From Paraktedonobacter sp034437695 (GTDB lineage: Bacteria > Chloroflexota > Ktedonobacteria > Ktedonobacterales > Ktedonobacteraceae), in assembly GCA_034437695.1 (NCBI GenBank), contig DAOTTJ010000331.1, positions 1-16,372 on the forward strand: DNA of 16,372 nucleotides. The letters are read 5' to 3'. The position numbers and the translations under genes are program-made. Below, piece by piece: positions 7,001 to 13,527 of the stretch (positions within the stretch are counted from its first letter, which is position 1; each line of letters opens with the position of its first letter). The notes beneath the pieces were generated by a model. That model saw only the letters and a program-made list of their open reading frames with translations. It made no database searches and was not told where the DNA came from.

Positions 7001-9488
7001 CCAGCAGATGCCAGAAACCACCGACCTCGACGCGGATCGTCTGCGCTCGGCTATTCTGCAACTCTTTAGCAGCCAACAACCGGTACCGGCAGCTCTCCCC
7101 AGCTACCTGACACTGAAAACGTTTAATCCCGACCACGCCCAACATCCAAATTATAATGTCCACCGCTCGTTCCAACCCTCCTTCTGTACGTTTTCAGAGG
7201 AACAGGCCGCAAGCGGGGGCGTGGAACAGGCCCTCGTCGGCCTACAAGAGGCGACACGCGCCGCCGACCAGACTGCGACTAACCTGGATATCGTCCGCGC
7301 CGCTCGTCTCTCCACTCTGCGCATCGTACGCCAGATGCGCCTGCGCGACGAGGGCTATGGCCTGGTCAGAGACCGCCATCAGTTTACTTCACCCGATGAA
7401 CACGAGGTGTTCTGGTCCCTGGAAGGTCTGGATGGCCTCAAGATGCACGCCGATCTCTCAGTATTCAACTCCGAACAACCATTCGAGATTGAGATGGCTC
7501 TCCTCCATTCCCGCTGGCGCACGATGTATACTCTGCACAACCAGCGAGCACATGGGGCCGGCGAGTTCCTGCGTCAGACCCTCCCAAACCTGAAACTACC
7601 CACCAGCCAGCGCGGAAGCTCACCATTCATGGTCATCTCGCTCCTACTGGACGAACTCGAACTCCACGAGATCGAACTCACCAGCCCCCCCGTCGTCCCG
7701 CTGTTGACGCCTCGCGAGATGACCGAGATCAAAGCTTCCTGGTTCTCACACCACCCCGATCAGCCACTCGAAGCCCTGATCCTGGCCCTGCGCTGCGCCG
7801 TGCTCTCGCCCGATACCTTTATCCTGCCCACAAAGCTGGTGCGCCGCCTCGGCCTCCGCCGCACGGCACAGATCGCCCTCGACGAAGGTGAGTTGCTCAC
7901 CCTCCGTCTCCCACAGAAAGCTACCTTCTTACTCGAACGAGCACGCGACTGGTTCGAGCAAGCACAGGACCTGCCCGGCGCGTTTCGCACTACCCTGACT
8001 CTCCTACTGACTCACGCCAACCAGGGCGCACGCGAGGCCGCTCACACGCTTCTCCGTTCACTGCTCGGCGACAACTATGCAGAGCATATCCCCGCACTGC
8101 TCGATCAACTCCTGCGCCACAACCAACACTTTATAGTCGACGCCGAGTGGCAAAGCCAGGAATGCATTACGCTCCCACCCGCGCTGGACACTCCTTTCCT
8201 GGCTCAGGTCAAAGCAGCCCTGACGGCTACCGGTCAACAGCCCTTCTCGCTGGCGTGGCGACCCTGGCTGATCCGCATGGCCGCCTGCGCTATCTGGACT
8301 ACCCGGCGCGAGAACGAGAGGCAACGTCTGACCTCCTGGCTCCTCTCTCACTACGCGGCTATCTTTCTCTCCGGCGATCGCAGACTACCCGCCGAACTCG
8401 ATAACTGGTTTGTCCGCGAAGACCTTCGCCTCCTCGCCCAACCGATGCAGCCCGCGACCTCCACTTTTATTGTGAGCTTTACGTCGCAACAAAGCTGGTC
8501 AACCGTGCTCAAAACCGCTCTCTCTTTCACTATGCACGTGCTTACCCTCGCCACTCCGGGCGTAGCATTGGCATCGCTCGTCTCACCCCTCACCTCGTAT
8601 GTCCAGGCTGCCAGGCAAAATACTGAACTCAAAAAAGCCATCAACCTCGCTCCACCCGCCCGCCCGATCACCTTCGAACTGCTGGTCAATGAGATAACCT
8701 GCGCAGCCTGCTGGGAAGGACTGATCATCTCAAACCTGCGCGACGCCGGCCTGGTCTCCGATTTTCAACGCGTCGGCTTCCGCCGCATTCTAACTAATGC
8801 CCGCACCAGACCTACCCCACAGGAGCTGAATGCGCTGATCGCAGCCGGCAATACCGCCGAAACTCAGCGCTTCCAAAGCGAGCTGTGGAAAAAGCTCACT
8901 ACGCATAATCCACGCTTCTCCACCGATATCACTCTGCTGGACCAGCTTTTCGCCTCCCGCGCAACTGGCATCCAATCCCAGGTACTCCATCTGATCGCCC
9001 CCGTGCGCGAGACCAATTCGGTCCTCGGTCTGGAGGTAGAACCCGAGACGCACTTCTATGAGAAAACAACAACCCTGCCCAGCTACTATGAACGGAGTCT
9101 GCTGATCTCCGCAGAACAACTCATCCATCGCTTCCCACGTCTGAACGTCTGTCTGCTCCAGGGACCCCTGATCGAGGCCACGCCCAGAAGTGAAACCGAT
9201 CGCGAAGCGGCTGCACTCCAACGACAATTCGCAGCCCAACTCTCGCTCCAGGGCATACCGATAGTCATCGTCATCCCGACGCTCCCGCACTCACTGGCTA
9301 GAGACGTGGCCGAAACCTTTCGCACGCTGCTCCAGGACCAGCATATCCCCTCTGCCGACGAACTGCTCGCAGCCCTGGCCACCGCCCGCAACCAGATCGC
9401 CCACGCTCCTATCGGCACAGACGACGATACCCTGGAGACCGCCTGCGATCTCTGTCTCTATCTCGCCCGCGAAACTGGAGGAAACTAA
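4017..9488 (+). CDS. Giant STAND-type NTPase with helical repeats and a C-terminal degenerate CHAT-like domain
   Basis: This is an 1823-residue protein. Residues ~45-140 look like the winged helix that normally follows a STAND NTPase (leucine-rich helices, then YRLNNTVRQEI at 120-130), and ~140-245 are helical. After a short tandem duplication (265-282) comes a classical P-loop, GPGGVGKT (290-297). The Walker B is VVFLLDTCEE (406-415) and a sensor-like FSGRRP lies at 450-455. A second winged-helix-like segment falls near 580-650, followed by a long helical, probably repeat-type region to ~1480. A hydrophobic stretch (1497-1529) could touch membrane. Residues ~1640-1800 align by eye with the upstream CHAT domain from VLHLIAPV (1656-1663) to GIPIVIVIP (1746-1754), but the His and Cys positions are not conserved. 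STAND proteins are ligand-gated ATP-driven oligomerising switches, so this is probably the sensor or scaffold. The stop overlaps the next start by one base (TAATG). Confidence 0.85.
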   Translation: MEMQHVNFNVGRAETGSLQEIWSALDEKHRATIQARIRTEREARFADFPEQTLIWLALLPFCTVALAEACSFPLGPYHQTMYELFTHLYQADLCELAPVSSIPSSADESIATLDTDANCYRLNNTVRQEIIQRFLTNTTNLTPDPARLQAHVSTLGQAIMQARHNHIEVAPYLHHWATLASSATSIPAVAQRFTHIIEQLLTSDDVNEAIRWIEAARPLAEIVGAELERAVQWAAQQIELHHRRAHDLQSLTRFLSRKAQTKAVEDLLNKNKAEDLLNKNKNVWSLHFIGPGGVGKTTLMRHISTSLVPQLGGSACRVDFDYLNPGYPSRAPALLLDQFAQELRLQGNSASSKEFEEFARKAATFHERFTDASMASLSTRQILNDPAFLALLDTFARGVRQLPTPVVFLLDTCEELVKLRPDGTVPESINASFAILEQLHQRIPEMYVIFSGRRPLASAGAGGWTCPSSPHPKRPYLRLHEIWGFSRSEALHYLYDKAQVREALVEPILEKSPAIDQIELFHWPSKHRGGYLSKARFNPFELALYAGWTRDDPELTAEKLRAADANYYIEQRIIGRISNPHLRSLLPAVSLLGSFERETLRELAPAMNADTFDLLFQELASQEWMQIQQFTLAVKSNLRSRLSTYYHSTAAAELATIRQHILPYLKHATLKWPLDRLNVSHVDATLRLLEEEDPHEAAQWWQAMETRLTDEPNAYGWMANLIEQLLGDEGALAEVEYSPTSTTQAIFQPSEQRLYRLLLDLLELLRGPQRIPLDYVPTSNQESCLRPAVLATYAAAMLHTRSYLSQSRFEIWPEVARKLGQDPTPAGRKCLLYRSIAAICRQSFATPLTDADFAKTLALLSQLPLQDFDEQLMAATVAALEALVEHIEIAPPTTTNWPRSLLALIEQVDLPSTSIHLRTFVLTLAGRIARLTSDWSMLEAYFNRALALLPTLAEHQQKWLDWLAPKHIADRVRLEYIRAVYPTLNAPQQTLDCVGQQMPETTDLDADRLRSAILQLFSSQQPVPAALPSYLTLKTFNPDHAQHPNYNVHRSFQPSFCTFSEEQAASGGVEQALVGLQEATRAADQTATNLDIVRAARLSTLRIVRQMRLRDEGYGLVRDRHQFTSPDEHEVFWSLEGLDGLKMHADLSVFNSEQPFEIEMALLHSRWRTMYTLHNQRAHGAGEFLRQTLPNLKLPTSQRGSSPFMVISLLLDELELHEIELTSPPVVPLLTPREMTEIKASWFSHHPDQPLEALILALRCAVLSPDTFILPTKLVRRLGLRRTAQIALDEGELLTLRLPQKATFLLERARDWFEQAQDLPGAFRTTLTLLLTHANQGAREAAHTLLRSLLGDNYAEHIPALLDQLLRHNQHFIVDAEWQSQECITLPPALDTPFLAQVKAALTATGQQPFSLAWRPWLIRMAACAIWTTRRENERQRLTSWLLSHYAAIFLSGDRRLPAELDNWFVREDLRLLAQPMQPATSTFIVSFTSQQSWSTVLKTALSFTMHVLTLATPGVALASLVSPLTSYVQAARQNTELKKAINLAPPARPITFELLVNEITCAACWEGLIISNLRDAGLVSDFQRVGFRRILTNARTRPTPQELNALIAAGNTAETQRFQSELWKKLTTHNPRFSTDITLLDQLFASRATGIQSQVLHLIAPVRETNSVLGLEVEPETHFYEKTTTLPSYYERSLLISAEQLIHRFPRLNVCLLQGPLIEATPRSETDREAAALQRQFAAQLSLQGIPIVIVIPTLPHSLARDVAETFRTLLQDQHIPSADELLAALATARNQIAHAPIGTDDDTLETACDLCLYLARETGGN
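4810..4863 (+). repeat. 27-bp imperfect tandem duplication just before the P-loop
   Basis: Two adjacent 27-base units (4810-4836 and 4837-4863) encode EDLLNKNKA and EDLLNKNKN (residues 265-282), immediately N-terminal to the strand leading into Walker A. The units differ at a few third positions. They are unusually A-rich and AAA/AAT-rich compared with the surrounding gene. The in-frame unit could expand or contract without breaking the protein. Confidence 0.75.
9477..9482 (+). promoter_or_regulatory. Ribosome-binding site at the TAATG stop-start overlap
   Basis: GGAGGA lies five bases before the ATG at 9488, inside the last codons of the giant NTPase gene, whose TAA shares its final A with that ATG. 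Termination and re-initiation are probably coupled, keeping the two proteins in fixed proportion. Confidence 0.65.
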
Positions 9489-10564
9489 TGTCTCTCTGGA
9501 ATACACTCTCAAGCTGGTTTGTCCACGATACACAGCCAAACCTGTATCTCCCTATTCCCTATTCACATATCAAGCACCCTCGCTTTCAGCCCCTCGCGCT
9601 CAAAGCCGAGGAACACTATCTCAGACTCTATCTCTCTGAAATGGCACTCAAGCAGGACCGCAAGTGGTTCGCCACCTGGTACCCTGCGGTCCACTCGCTC
9701 GTCACCTGCCAGTTCGGCGACCACATAGCCGAGTTTCCCTACATCGCTGGCAATCTGACCCTGCCAGAGATAACTCCCACTAACCTCGATAAAGTCATCC
9801 AATTCAATCACCCCCTGACCAATCTGATGCCCTTCCACGGCGGCGATGTCGGTCTGAGCGCAGGTCTGTTCGCACTCAAAAGTACCGACTACCTGGCGAG
9901 CTTTCTGCAAGTGCTGGGCGACCTCGGCACACAGATCAATAGTCTCCCGCTCTCTCTCTCTCTCAATCTGGTAAAGCCGCTCATCGAGGGCGTTGAAGGC
10001 CTGTTGGGCGTCAAAGGCGGCGAACTTCACCTGGGCCTGCATCAGCTCTTTAACGCCGCAGGCCAGGGCGCAGCCCGCCTGGAAACCGGCTATATCGCAG
10101 TCATCCACAGCACTGAACAGCTCCTCGACCCCCTTCAACTCTGGATCGTCGACGACCATCTGCGCATCGGCCCAACACTCGAACACAACCAACCTTTCAA
10201 CGGCTATACCTATATGCTTTTCCAGATCACCGGCCAGGAAACACGCGACGATTGGCGCAACCTGCAAACCATTCAAGGCCCCCTCTCAATGGCCCGCGAC
10301 GCACAGATCGAACAGAAACCCGAAGTGACCCGGTGGCTCTATCGCCAGGCCCTGCTGGCCGCAGAAAACTCACTTGAACTGACCAGAGCACACAGCATCT
10401 CAGTGCAATACGAACTGCTGCGCAGCTACGAAACCATGCGCGACATCGGCCTGGGAGCCGTCGCACCAGACCTCTACGACCTGCAACACCTCATGGATCA
10501 GGCCATCTCCCCCGCCAACGCACTCAAACAAGGTCCACCACCCCTCACCGACTTCTTCGACTAA
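9488..10564 (+). CDS. Unrecognised 358-residue protein, fourth gene of the conflict operon
   Basis: I do not recognise this family. The protein has no signal peptide and no clear transmembrane helix. Visible landmarks are an aromatic-rich N-terminal third (for example KWFATWYPAVHSL at 59-71), a glycine-rich FHGGDVGLSAGLF (116-128), a leucine/serine stretch LPLSLSLNLVKPL (153-165) encoded partly by a CT repeat, and a glycine-rich segment near 166-198. A final helical region follows, and the C-terminal tail LKQGPPPLTDFFD (346-358) nearly repeats a motif of the first operon protein. Its one-base overlap with the giant NTPase gene makes it an integral part of the system rather than a passenger. 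It could be an effector, an adaptor between NTPase and peptidase, or a protease substrate activated by cleavage; nothing in the sequence decides among these. Confidence 0.75.
   Translation: MSLWNTLSSWFVHDTQPNLYLPIPYSHIKHPRFQPLALKAEEHYLRLYLSEMALKQDRKWFATWYPAVHSLVTCQFGDHIAEFPYIAGNLTLPEITPTNLDKVIQFNHPLTNLMPFHGGDVGLSAGLFALKSTDYLASFLQVLGDLGTQINSLPLSLSLNLVKPLIEGVEGLLGVKGGELHLGLHQLFNAAGQGAARLETGYIAVIHSTEQLLDPLQLWIVDDHLRIGPTLEHNQPFNGYTYMLFQITGQETRDDWRNLQTIQGPLSMARDAQIEQKPEVTRWLYRQALLAAENSLELTRAHSISVQYELLRSYETMRDIGLGAVAPDLYDLQHLMDQAISPANALKQGPPPLTDFFD
9950..9964 (+). repeat. CT dinucleotide run inside the fourth operon gene
   Basis: Fifteen bases of uninterrupted alternating C and T (seven and a half units) encode the alternating leucine/serine stretch near residues 155-159. 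Slippage by one unit would shift the frame and truncate the protein near its middle. Confidence 0.7.
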
Positions 10565-10627
10565 CCCCTCCCATTTCAAACAAAAGTCATCCTTGATTTT
10601 CGGGAAACAGGAGGCGCGGACTTGGGC

Positions 10628-10768
10628 GGGGTTTGGGGTATTTGCACGGGTAGGTTTTTCGCTGAACGCTTCGCTATGGCGAAGCCCAGGTCTCACCGTG
10701 CAGGAAGGGGCTTTCCAACTCTCGCAGGGCCGCAGGCCTCGCGCTCCTCGCTCGCACCCCAAATCCCC
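10628..10768. repeat. Nested inverted-repeat element (three concentric palindromes)
   Basis: Three inverted repeats sit inside one another. The outer pair is GGGGTTTGGGGT (10628-10639) with ACCCCAAATCCCC (10756-10768), pairing with one bulged base. The middle pair is TGCACGG (10643-10649) with CCGTGCA (10696-10702). The inner pair is GCTTCGC (10668-10674) with GCGAAGC (10679-10685), closing a four-base loop. The order is that of a single long foldback, as a structured RNA or cruciform. Open frames across it have no protein-like character. It resembles the palindromic intergenic repeats common in large Chloroflexota genomes; that likeness is from memory, not from a search. Confidence 0.5.
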
Positions 10769-10780
10769 TGGGGGGAAACA

Positions 10781-10795
10781 CAAGCCGCAGGCTTG
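10781..10795. repeat. Small palindrome CAAGCC-N3-GGCTTG, first copy
   Basis: This is a perfect six-base-pair hairpin with a three-base loop (GCA). The same stem with another loop (TCT) occurs at 16324-16338, so it may be part of a dispersed intergenic repeat. Confidence 0.5.
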
Positions 10796-10808
10796 AGCAG
10801 TACCGGAA

Positions 10809-10977
10809 AGCCCTGCTATCAACGACAGGGCTATTCAAAAGTCACCAGAAGCAGGGGTGCAGGGGGACAGCAGTCCCCTGCCGGAGCGCGAGATGTCCTA
10901 CAAAAACCTCTTTTACCTCTTTTACCCGCCACCACAGGCGGAAGACGGACTCTGCAATAGCCCTGCTATAAACGATA
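10809..10977. repeat. Intergenic element with terminal repeats and internal hairpins
   Basis: A 19-base sequence beginning AGCCCTGCTAT occurs at 10809-10827 and again at 10959-10977 with two differences. CAGGGCTATT (10826-10835) is also the exact inverse of AATAGCCCTG (10956-10965), so the segment between is bounded by 10-bp inverted repeats. Inside are a GC hairpin (GCAGGGGGAC 10859-10868 with GTCCCCTGC 10873-10881, one bulge), a perfect tandem repeat of CCTCTTTTA (10907-10924), and a CCGCC/GGCGG hairpin (10926-10941). It could be a small non-autonomous mobile element or a family of intergenic repeats. No transposase is present. Confidence 0.45.
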
Positions 10978-10984
10978 CAACACA

Positions 10985-11013
10985 TTGTATAAGACAGATC
11001 CACATGCTATACT
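10985..11013 (+). promoter_or_regulatory. Extended -10 promoter upstream of the secreted beta-helix gene
   Basis: The -35 is TTGTAT (10985-10990), then 17 bases, then TATACT (11008-11013), preceded by TGC to give an extended -10 (TGCTATACT, 11005-11013). The start would lie near 11020, leaving a leader of about 400 bases before the TTG start at 11427. It sits just outside the repeat element that ends at 10977. The nearest downstream gene is the beta-helix protein; a separate small RNA is also possible. Confidence 0.6.
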
Positions 11014-11426
11014 AGAAATACTGTAGACTCAATGGCCTGGAAAGTCTGTTCTGGATTGAAGTATTTCGATATAACTGGGAAGGAACGGGGCAGGACAAGG
11101 TTCGCTCAATAATTCGTACTGCCCGTTCTGATACTTAAACACGCGATCGACTCGCTGGTGCTCTGCGCCCAGCCTCAGGCTGGCGACCCCATTCCAGGCG
11201 CGATCCGCTTGCCTCTGGGGTACCGAGGCCGTGACCACAAGGGAACTATGCTGTTCTTCTGCTCAGGTCCGGCCTCGCCTGCACGTATCGAAACTGCGAG
11301 TCCTTCGTTCGGCCTCAATGCTGAGGGATTGTCCTGGTGTGTATTTGGAAGTCTGGGACCTACAATCATGTGAACAGACGGACGGGGCCACACGGCTACG
11401 GCAAAATACAGACGAGGAGATGAGCT
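11014..11426 (+). other. Hairpin-rich long leader or possible untranslated RNA; no supported gene
   Basis: No convincing gene lies in these 413 bases. Several hairpins can be read directly: GAACGGGGCAG (11083-11093) with CTGCCCGTTC (11119-11128), one bulge; CCAGCC/GGCTGG (11169-11183); GCCTC/GAGGC (11211-11229); and CCTCA/TGAGG (11313-11326). No consensus core of a riboswitch class I know could be matched. On the minus strand, 11029-11238 is open and its translation looks faintly protein-like, so the stretch might instead contain the tail of a decayed gene. Confidence 0.3.
11414..11419 (+). promoter_or_regulatory. Ribosome-binding site selecting the TTG start of the beta-helix gene
   Basis: GAGGAG lies 7 bases before the TTG at 11427. 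The nearby ATG at 11420 is in another frame and stops after eight codons, so the TTG is the start that yields the signal peptide. Confidence 0.6.
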
Positions 11427-13373
11427 TTGCGCACTTTCCTTTCTAGATGGCAACGACAGCCAGACACACACAGGACCCAGCGCGTCCGCGCCCACAGCAG
11501 GCGGTTAAACCGTCTTTCGATCTTTGCTATAGGCATCCTTGTGGCACTCGCGTTCGCAATGGTCACCAGCTCTACCGCTACCGCACGAGCGGACACTACC
11601 CATAGTGTCGCCACCGGCTTGACGACTCCAACTCCTGTCCCCGGTCAGCCAGACTTAGGCCCAAATGTCTATATCTTCACTCCCAGCATGGCTCAGAGTG
11701 ATATCCAGGCGACAGTCGATGCTCTGGCAACTCAGCAGGTTCCCAATCAGTTCGGGACTCAGCGCTACGCGCTGCTGTTCGAACCCGGCACCTACGGCTC
11801 CAGTGCCGATCCCCTGAACTTTCAGGTCGGCTACTATACCGCCGTGGCGGGCCTCGGCCTCTCCCCGAGCGATGTGGTGATCAATGGATCTATCGATGTC
11901 TATAACCAGTGCGTGGGGAGCAATAACTGCACCGCTCTCGAAAACTTCTGGCGCTCAGTGTCGAATCTGACTATCAACGTAACCAACCCGAGCGCCGGCT
12001 GCTATAGCGGCGAATTCTGGGCAGTATCTCAGGCTGCACCGATGCGTCGGGTCCAGGTTAATGGACTGACTACCCTTATGGACTACTGCACGGCTCCATC
12101 GTACGCCAGTGGCGGCTTTATCGCCGACTCAGCGTTCGCCGGCAGTACAGTGGTCAACGGTTCACAACAGCAGTGGGTGGTCAGAAATAGTTCACTCGAT
12201 GGCTGGAGCAACGGTGTCTGGAACCAGGTGTTCTCAGGCGTCGTGGGTGCGCCCACCCAGTGCTTCCCCGCTCAGTCTTCGTGCGGTGGACCCTACACGA
12301 CGGTCGCAACCAGCCCCGTGACACGCGAGGCCCCATATATGTATATGGACGCCAATGGACACTATAACGTCTTCGTCCCCTCTGTCCAACAAAATTCCGT
12401 GGGTACAAGCTGGTCCAGCAGCGCAACACCCGGCACCTCTATCTCACTCAAGAAGTTCTTTATAGCTAAGCCGACCGATTCCGTGGCAGTCATCGATGTC
12501 GCGTTAGCTCTCGGCCTGAACCTCATCCTGACCCCTGGCGTCTATCAGCTCAAACAGAGCATCCTGGTCTCGCGACCCGATACTGTGGTGCTCGGTCTCG
12601 GTTTCCCAACGCTGATCCCCCAGAACGGTATAGTGCCAATGCGCGTCCTCAGTTCGAAGGGCGTCTCCCTCTCGGGAATGATCTTCGACGCAGGTACGAC
12701 GAATTCTCCGACCCTGCTCCAGGTTGGACTCAGCCCCGCCTTTGGCGGTCAGAATGCAGCCGATCCTACCACGCTAAGCGATGTGTTCTTCCGCATCGGC
12801 GGCGCAGCGGCTGGCAAGGCAACCAACAGTCTGGTCGTCAATAGCAACAATGTCATCCTCGATGATATCTGGGCATGGCGAGCCGACCACGGCACTGGTG
12901 TGGGCTGGACCGTCAATACCGCCGACACTGGCGTGATAGTCAACGGCGATAATGTGACCGCCTACGGTCTCTTCGTCGAGCACTATCAGAAGTACGAGGT
13001 GATCTGGAACGGCAATGGCGGTACTGACATCTTCTTCCAGAACGAGATGCCCTACGATCCACCAAGCCAGGCCGCCTGGATGGAGGCTCCCGGCGTCGAC
13101 GGCTGGGCGTCCTTCAAGCTTGCCAACACCGTCACAAGCTTCAATGGCTACGGCATGGGCAGCTACAGCTTCTTTAATCAGGGCGTAAGCATCTACGCCG
13201 CACACTCGTTTGAGGTCCCCACTACCCTTCCGGCGGGCAGCCTCCACGATCTGCTCACGATCTTCCTCTCCACCGCCGGGTCCGGCGGCATCCTGAATGT
13301 GGTCAACGATACAGGCGGGTCGTCAACTGCCGCCAACCCGAATGTCCCGGTCACTGTGGTGAGCTACCCGTAA
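11427..13373 (+). CDS. Secreted right-handed beta-helix protein (family often mislabelled 'coagulation factor 5/8' or 'adenylyl cyclase')
   Basis: This is a 648-residue exported protein. The N-terminus is basic (many Arg in 1-29), followed by a hydrophobic core (~30-47) and ARA at 53-55, a good signal peptidase I site, so the mature protein begins near D56. The mature chain is rich in Gly, Asn, Ser, Thr and Val. Short repeated strands such as LLFEPGTY (116-123), LILTPGVY (near 365) and VIVNGDNVTAYGLFVEH (near 505-521) are typical of pectate-lyase-like beta-helices and GH55-like folds. From memory it closely follows a large secreted family of streptomycetes and relatives that databases label 'coagulation factor 5/8 type' or 'adenylyl cyclase'; no cyclase or discoidin domain is visible here. 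Aspartates in WRADHGTGVGW (near 490) may belong to a carbohydrate-active site. The substrate is unknown. The gene is monocistronic: own promoter upstream, strong hairpin downstream. Confidence 0.75.
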   Translation: MRTFLSRWQRQPDTHRTQRVRAHSRRLNRLSIFAIGILVALAFAMVTSSTATARADTTHSVATGLTTPTPVPGQPDLGPNVYIFTPSMAQSDIQATVDALATQQVPNQFGTQRYALLFEPGTYGSSADPLNFQVGYYTAVAGLGLSPSDVVINGSIDVYNQCVGSNNCTALENFWRSVSNLTINVTNPSAGCYSGEFWAVSQAAPMRRVQVNGLTTLMDYCTAPSYASGGFIADSAFAGSTVVNGSQQQWVVRNSSLDGWSNGVWNQVFSGVVGAPTQCFPAQSSCGGPYTTVATSPVTREAPYMYMDANGHYNVFVPSVQQNSVGTSWSSSATPGTSISLKKFFIAKPTDSVAVIDVALALGLNLILTPGVYQLKQSILVSRPDTVVLGLGFPTLIPQNGIVPMRVLSSKGVSLSGMIFDAGTTNSPTLLQVGLSPAFGGQNAADPTTLSDVFFRIGGAAAGKATNSLVVNSNNVILDDIWAWRADHGTGVGWTVNTADTGVIVNGDNVTAYGLFVEHYQKYEVIWNGNGGTDIFFQNEMPYDPPSQAAWMEAPGVDGWASFKLANTVTSFNGYGMGSYSFFNQGVSIYAAHSFEVPTTLPAGSLHDLLTIFLSTAGSGGILNVVNDTGGSSTAANPNVPVTVVSYP

Positions 13374-13403
13374 GGACTAGCTCTCCCCATCCGATGACAC
13401 ACA

Positions 13404-13443
13404 CCATCAAGTCTCGTCTCTTTCTTTAGACGAGGCTTGATGG
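13404..13443. terminator. Strong hairpin between convergent genes, probable bidirectional terminator
   Basis: Arms 13404-13419 (CCATCAAGTCTCGTCT) and 13428-13443 (AGACGAGGCTTGATGG) form a 16-base-pair stem with one G-U pair and an eight-base loop. It begins 30 bases after the beta-helix stop codon and lies between that gene and the converging minus-strand transporter remnant. A proper U-tract is missing on both sides (CCCCCTCTC follows on the plus strand), so termination may be imperfect or the hairpin may act mainly as an RNA-end stabiliser. Confidence 0.6.
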
Positions 13444-13527
13444 CCCCCTCTCTCCACGTCGCTCGATAGGTTCCCTTTCTATGCCGCTGAAACATAACCC
13501 CCGCCCGCTACTCTCCGCTCATGGTAG

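Noticed and set aside
9563..10276. Long minus-strand frame (237 codons) inside the fourth operon gene, and similar antisense frames elsewhere in the operon.
   Set aside because: These mirror the codon pattern of the sense genes, lack ribosome-binding sites and show no protein family features.
10593..10960. Two overlapping plus-strand frames of 67 and 112 codons in the intergenic region.
   Set aside because: They run through nested palindromes and repeats, and their translations have biased, low-information composition, so they are most likely by-products of GC-rich repeats.
10600..11000. Possible CRISPR array suggested by repeated short motifs.
   Set aside because: Repeats are few, differ in length and are not regularly spaced, and no cas gene is present.
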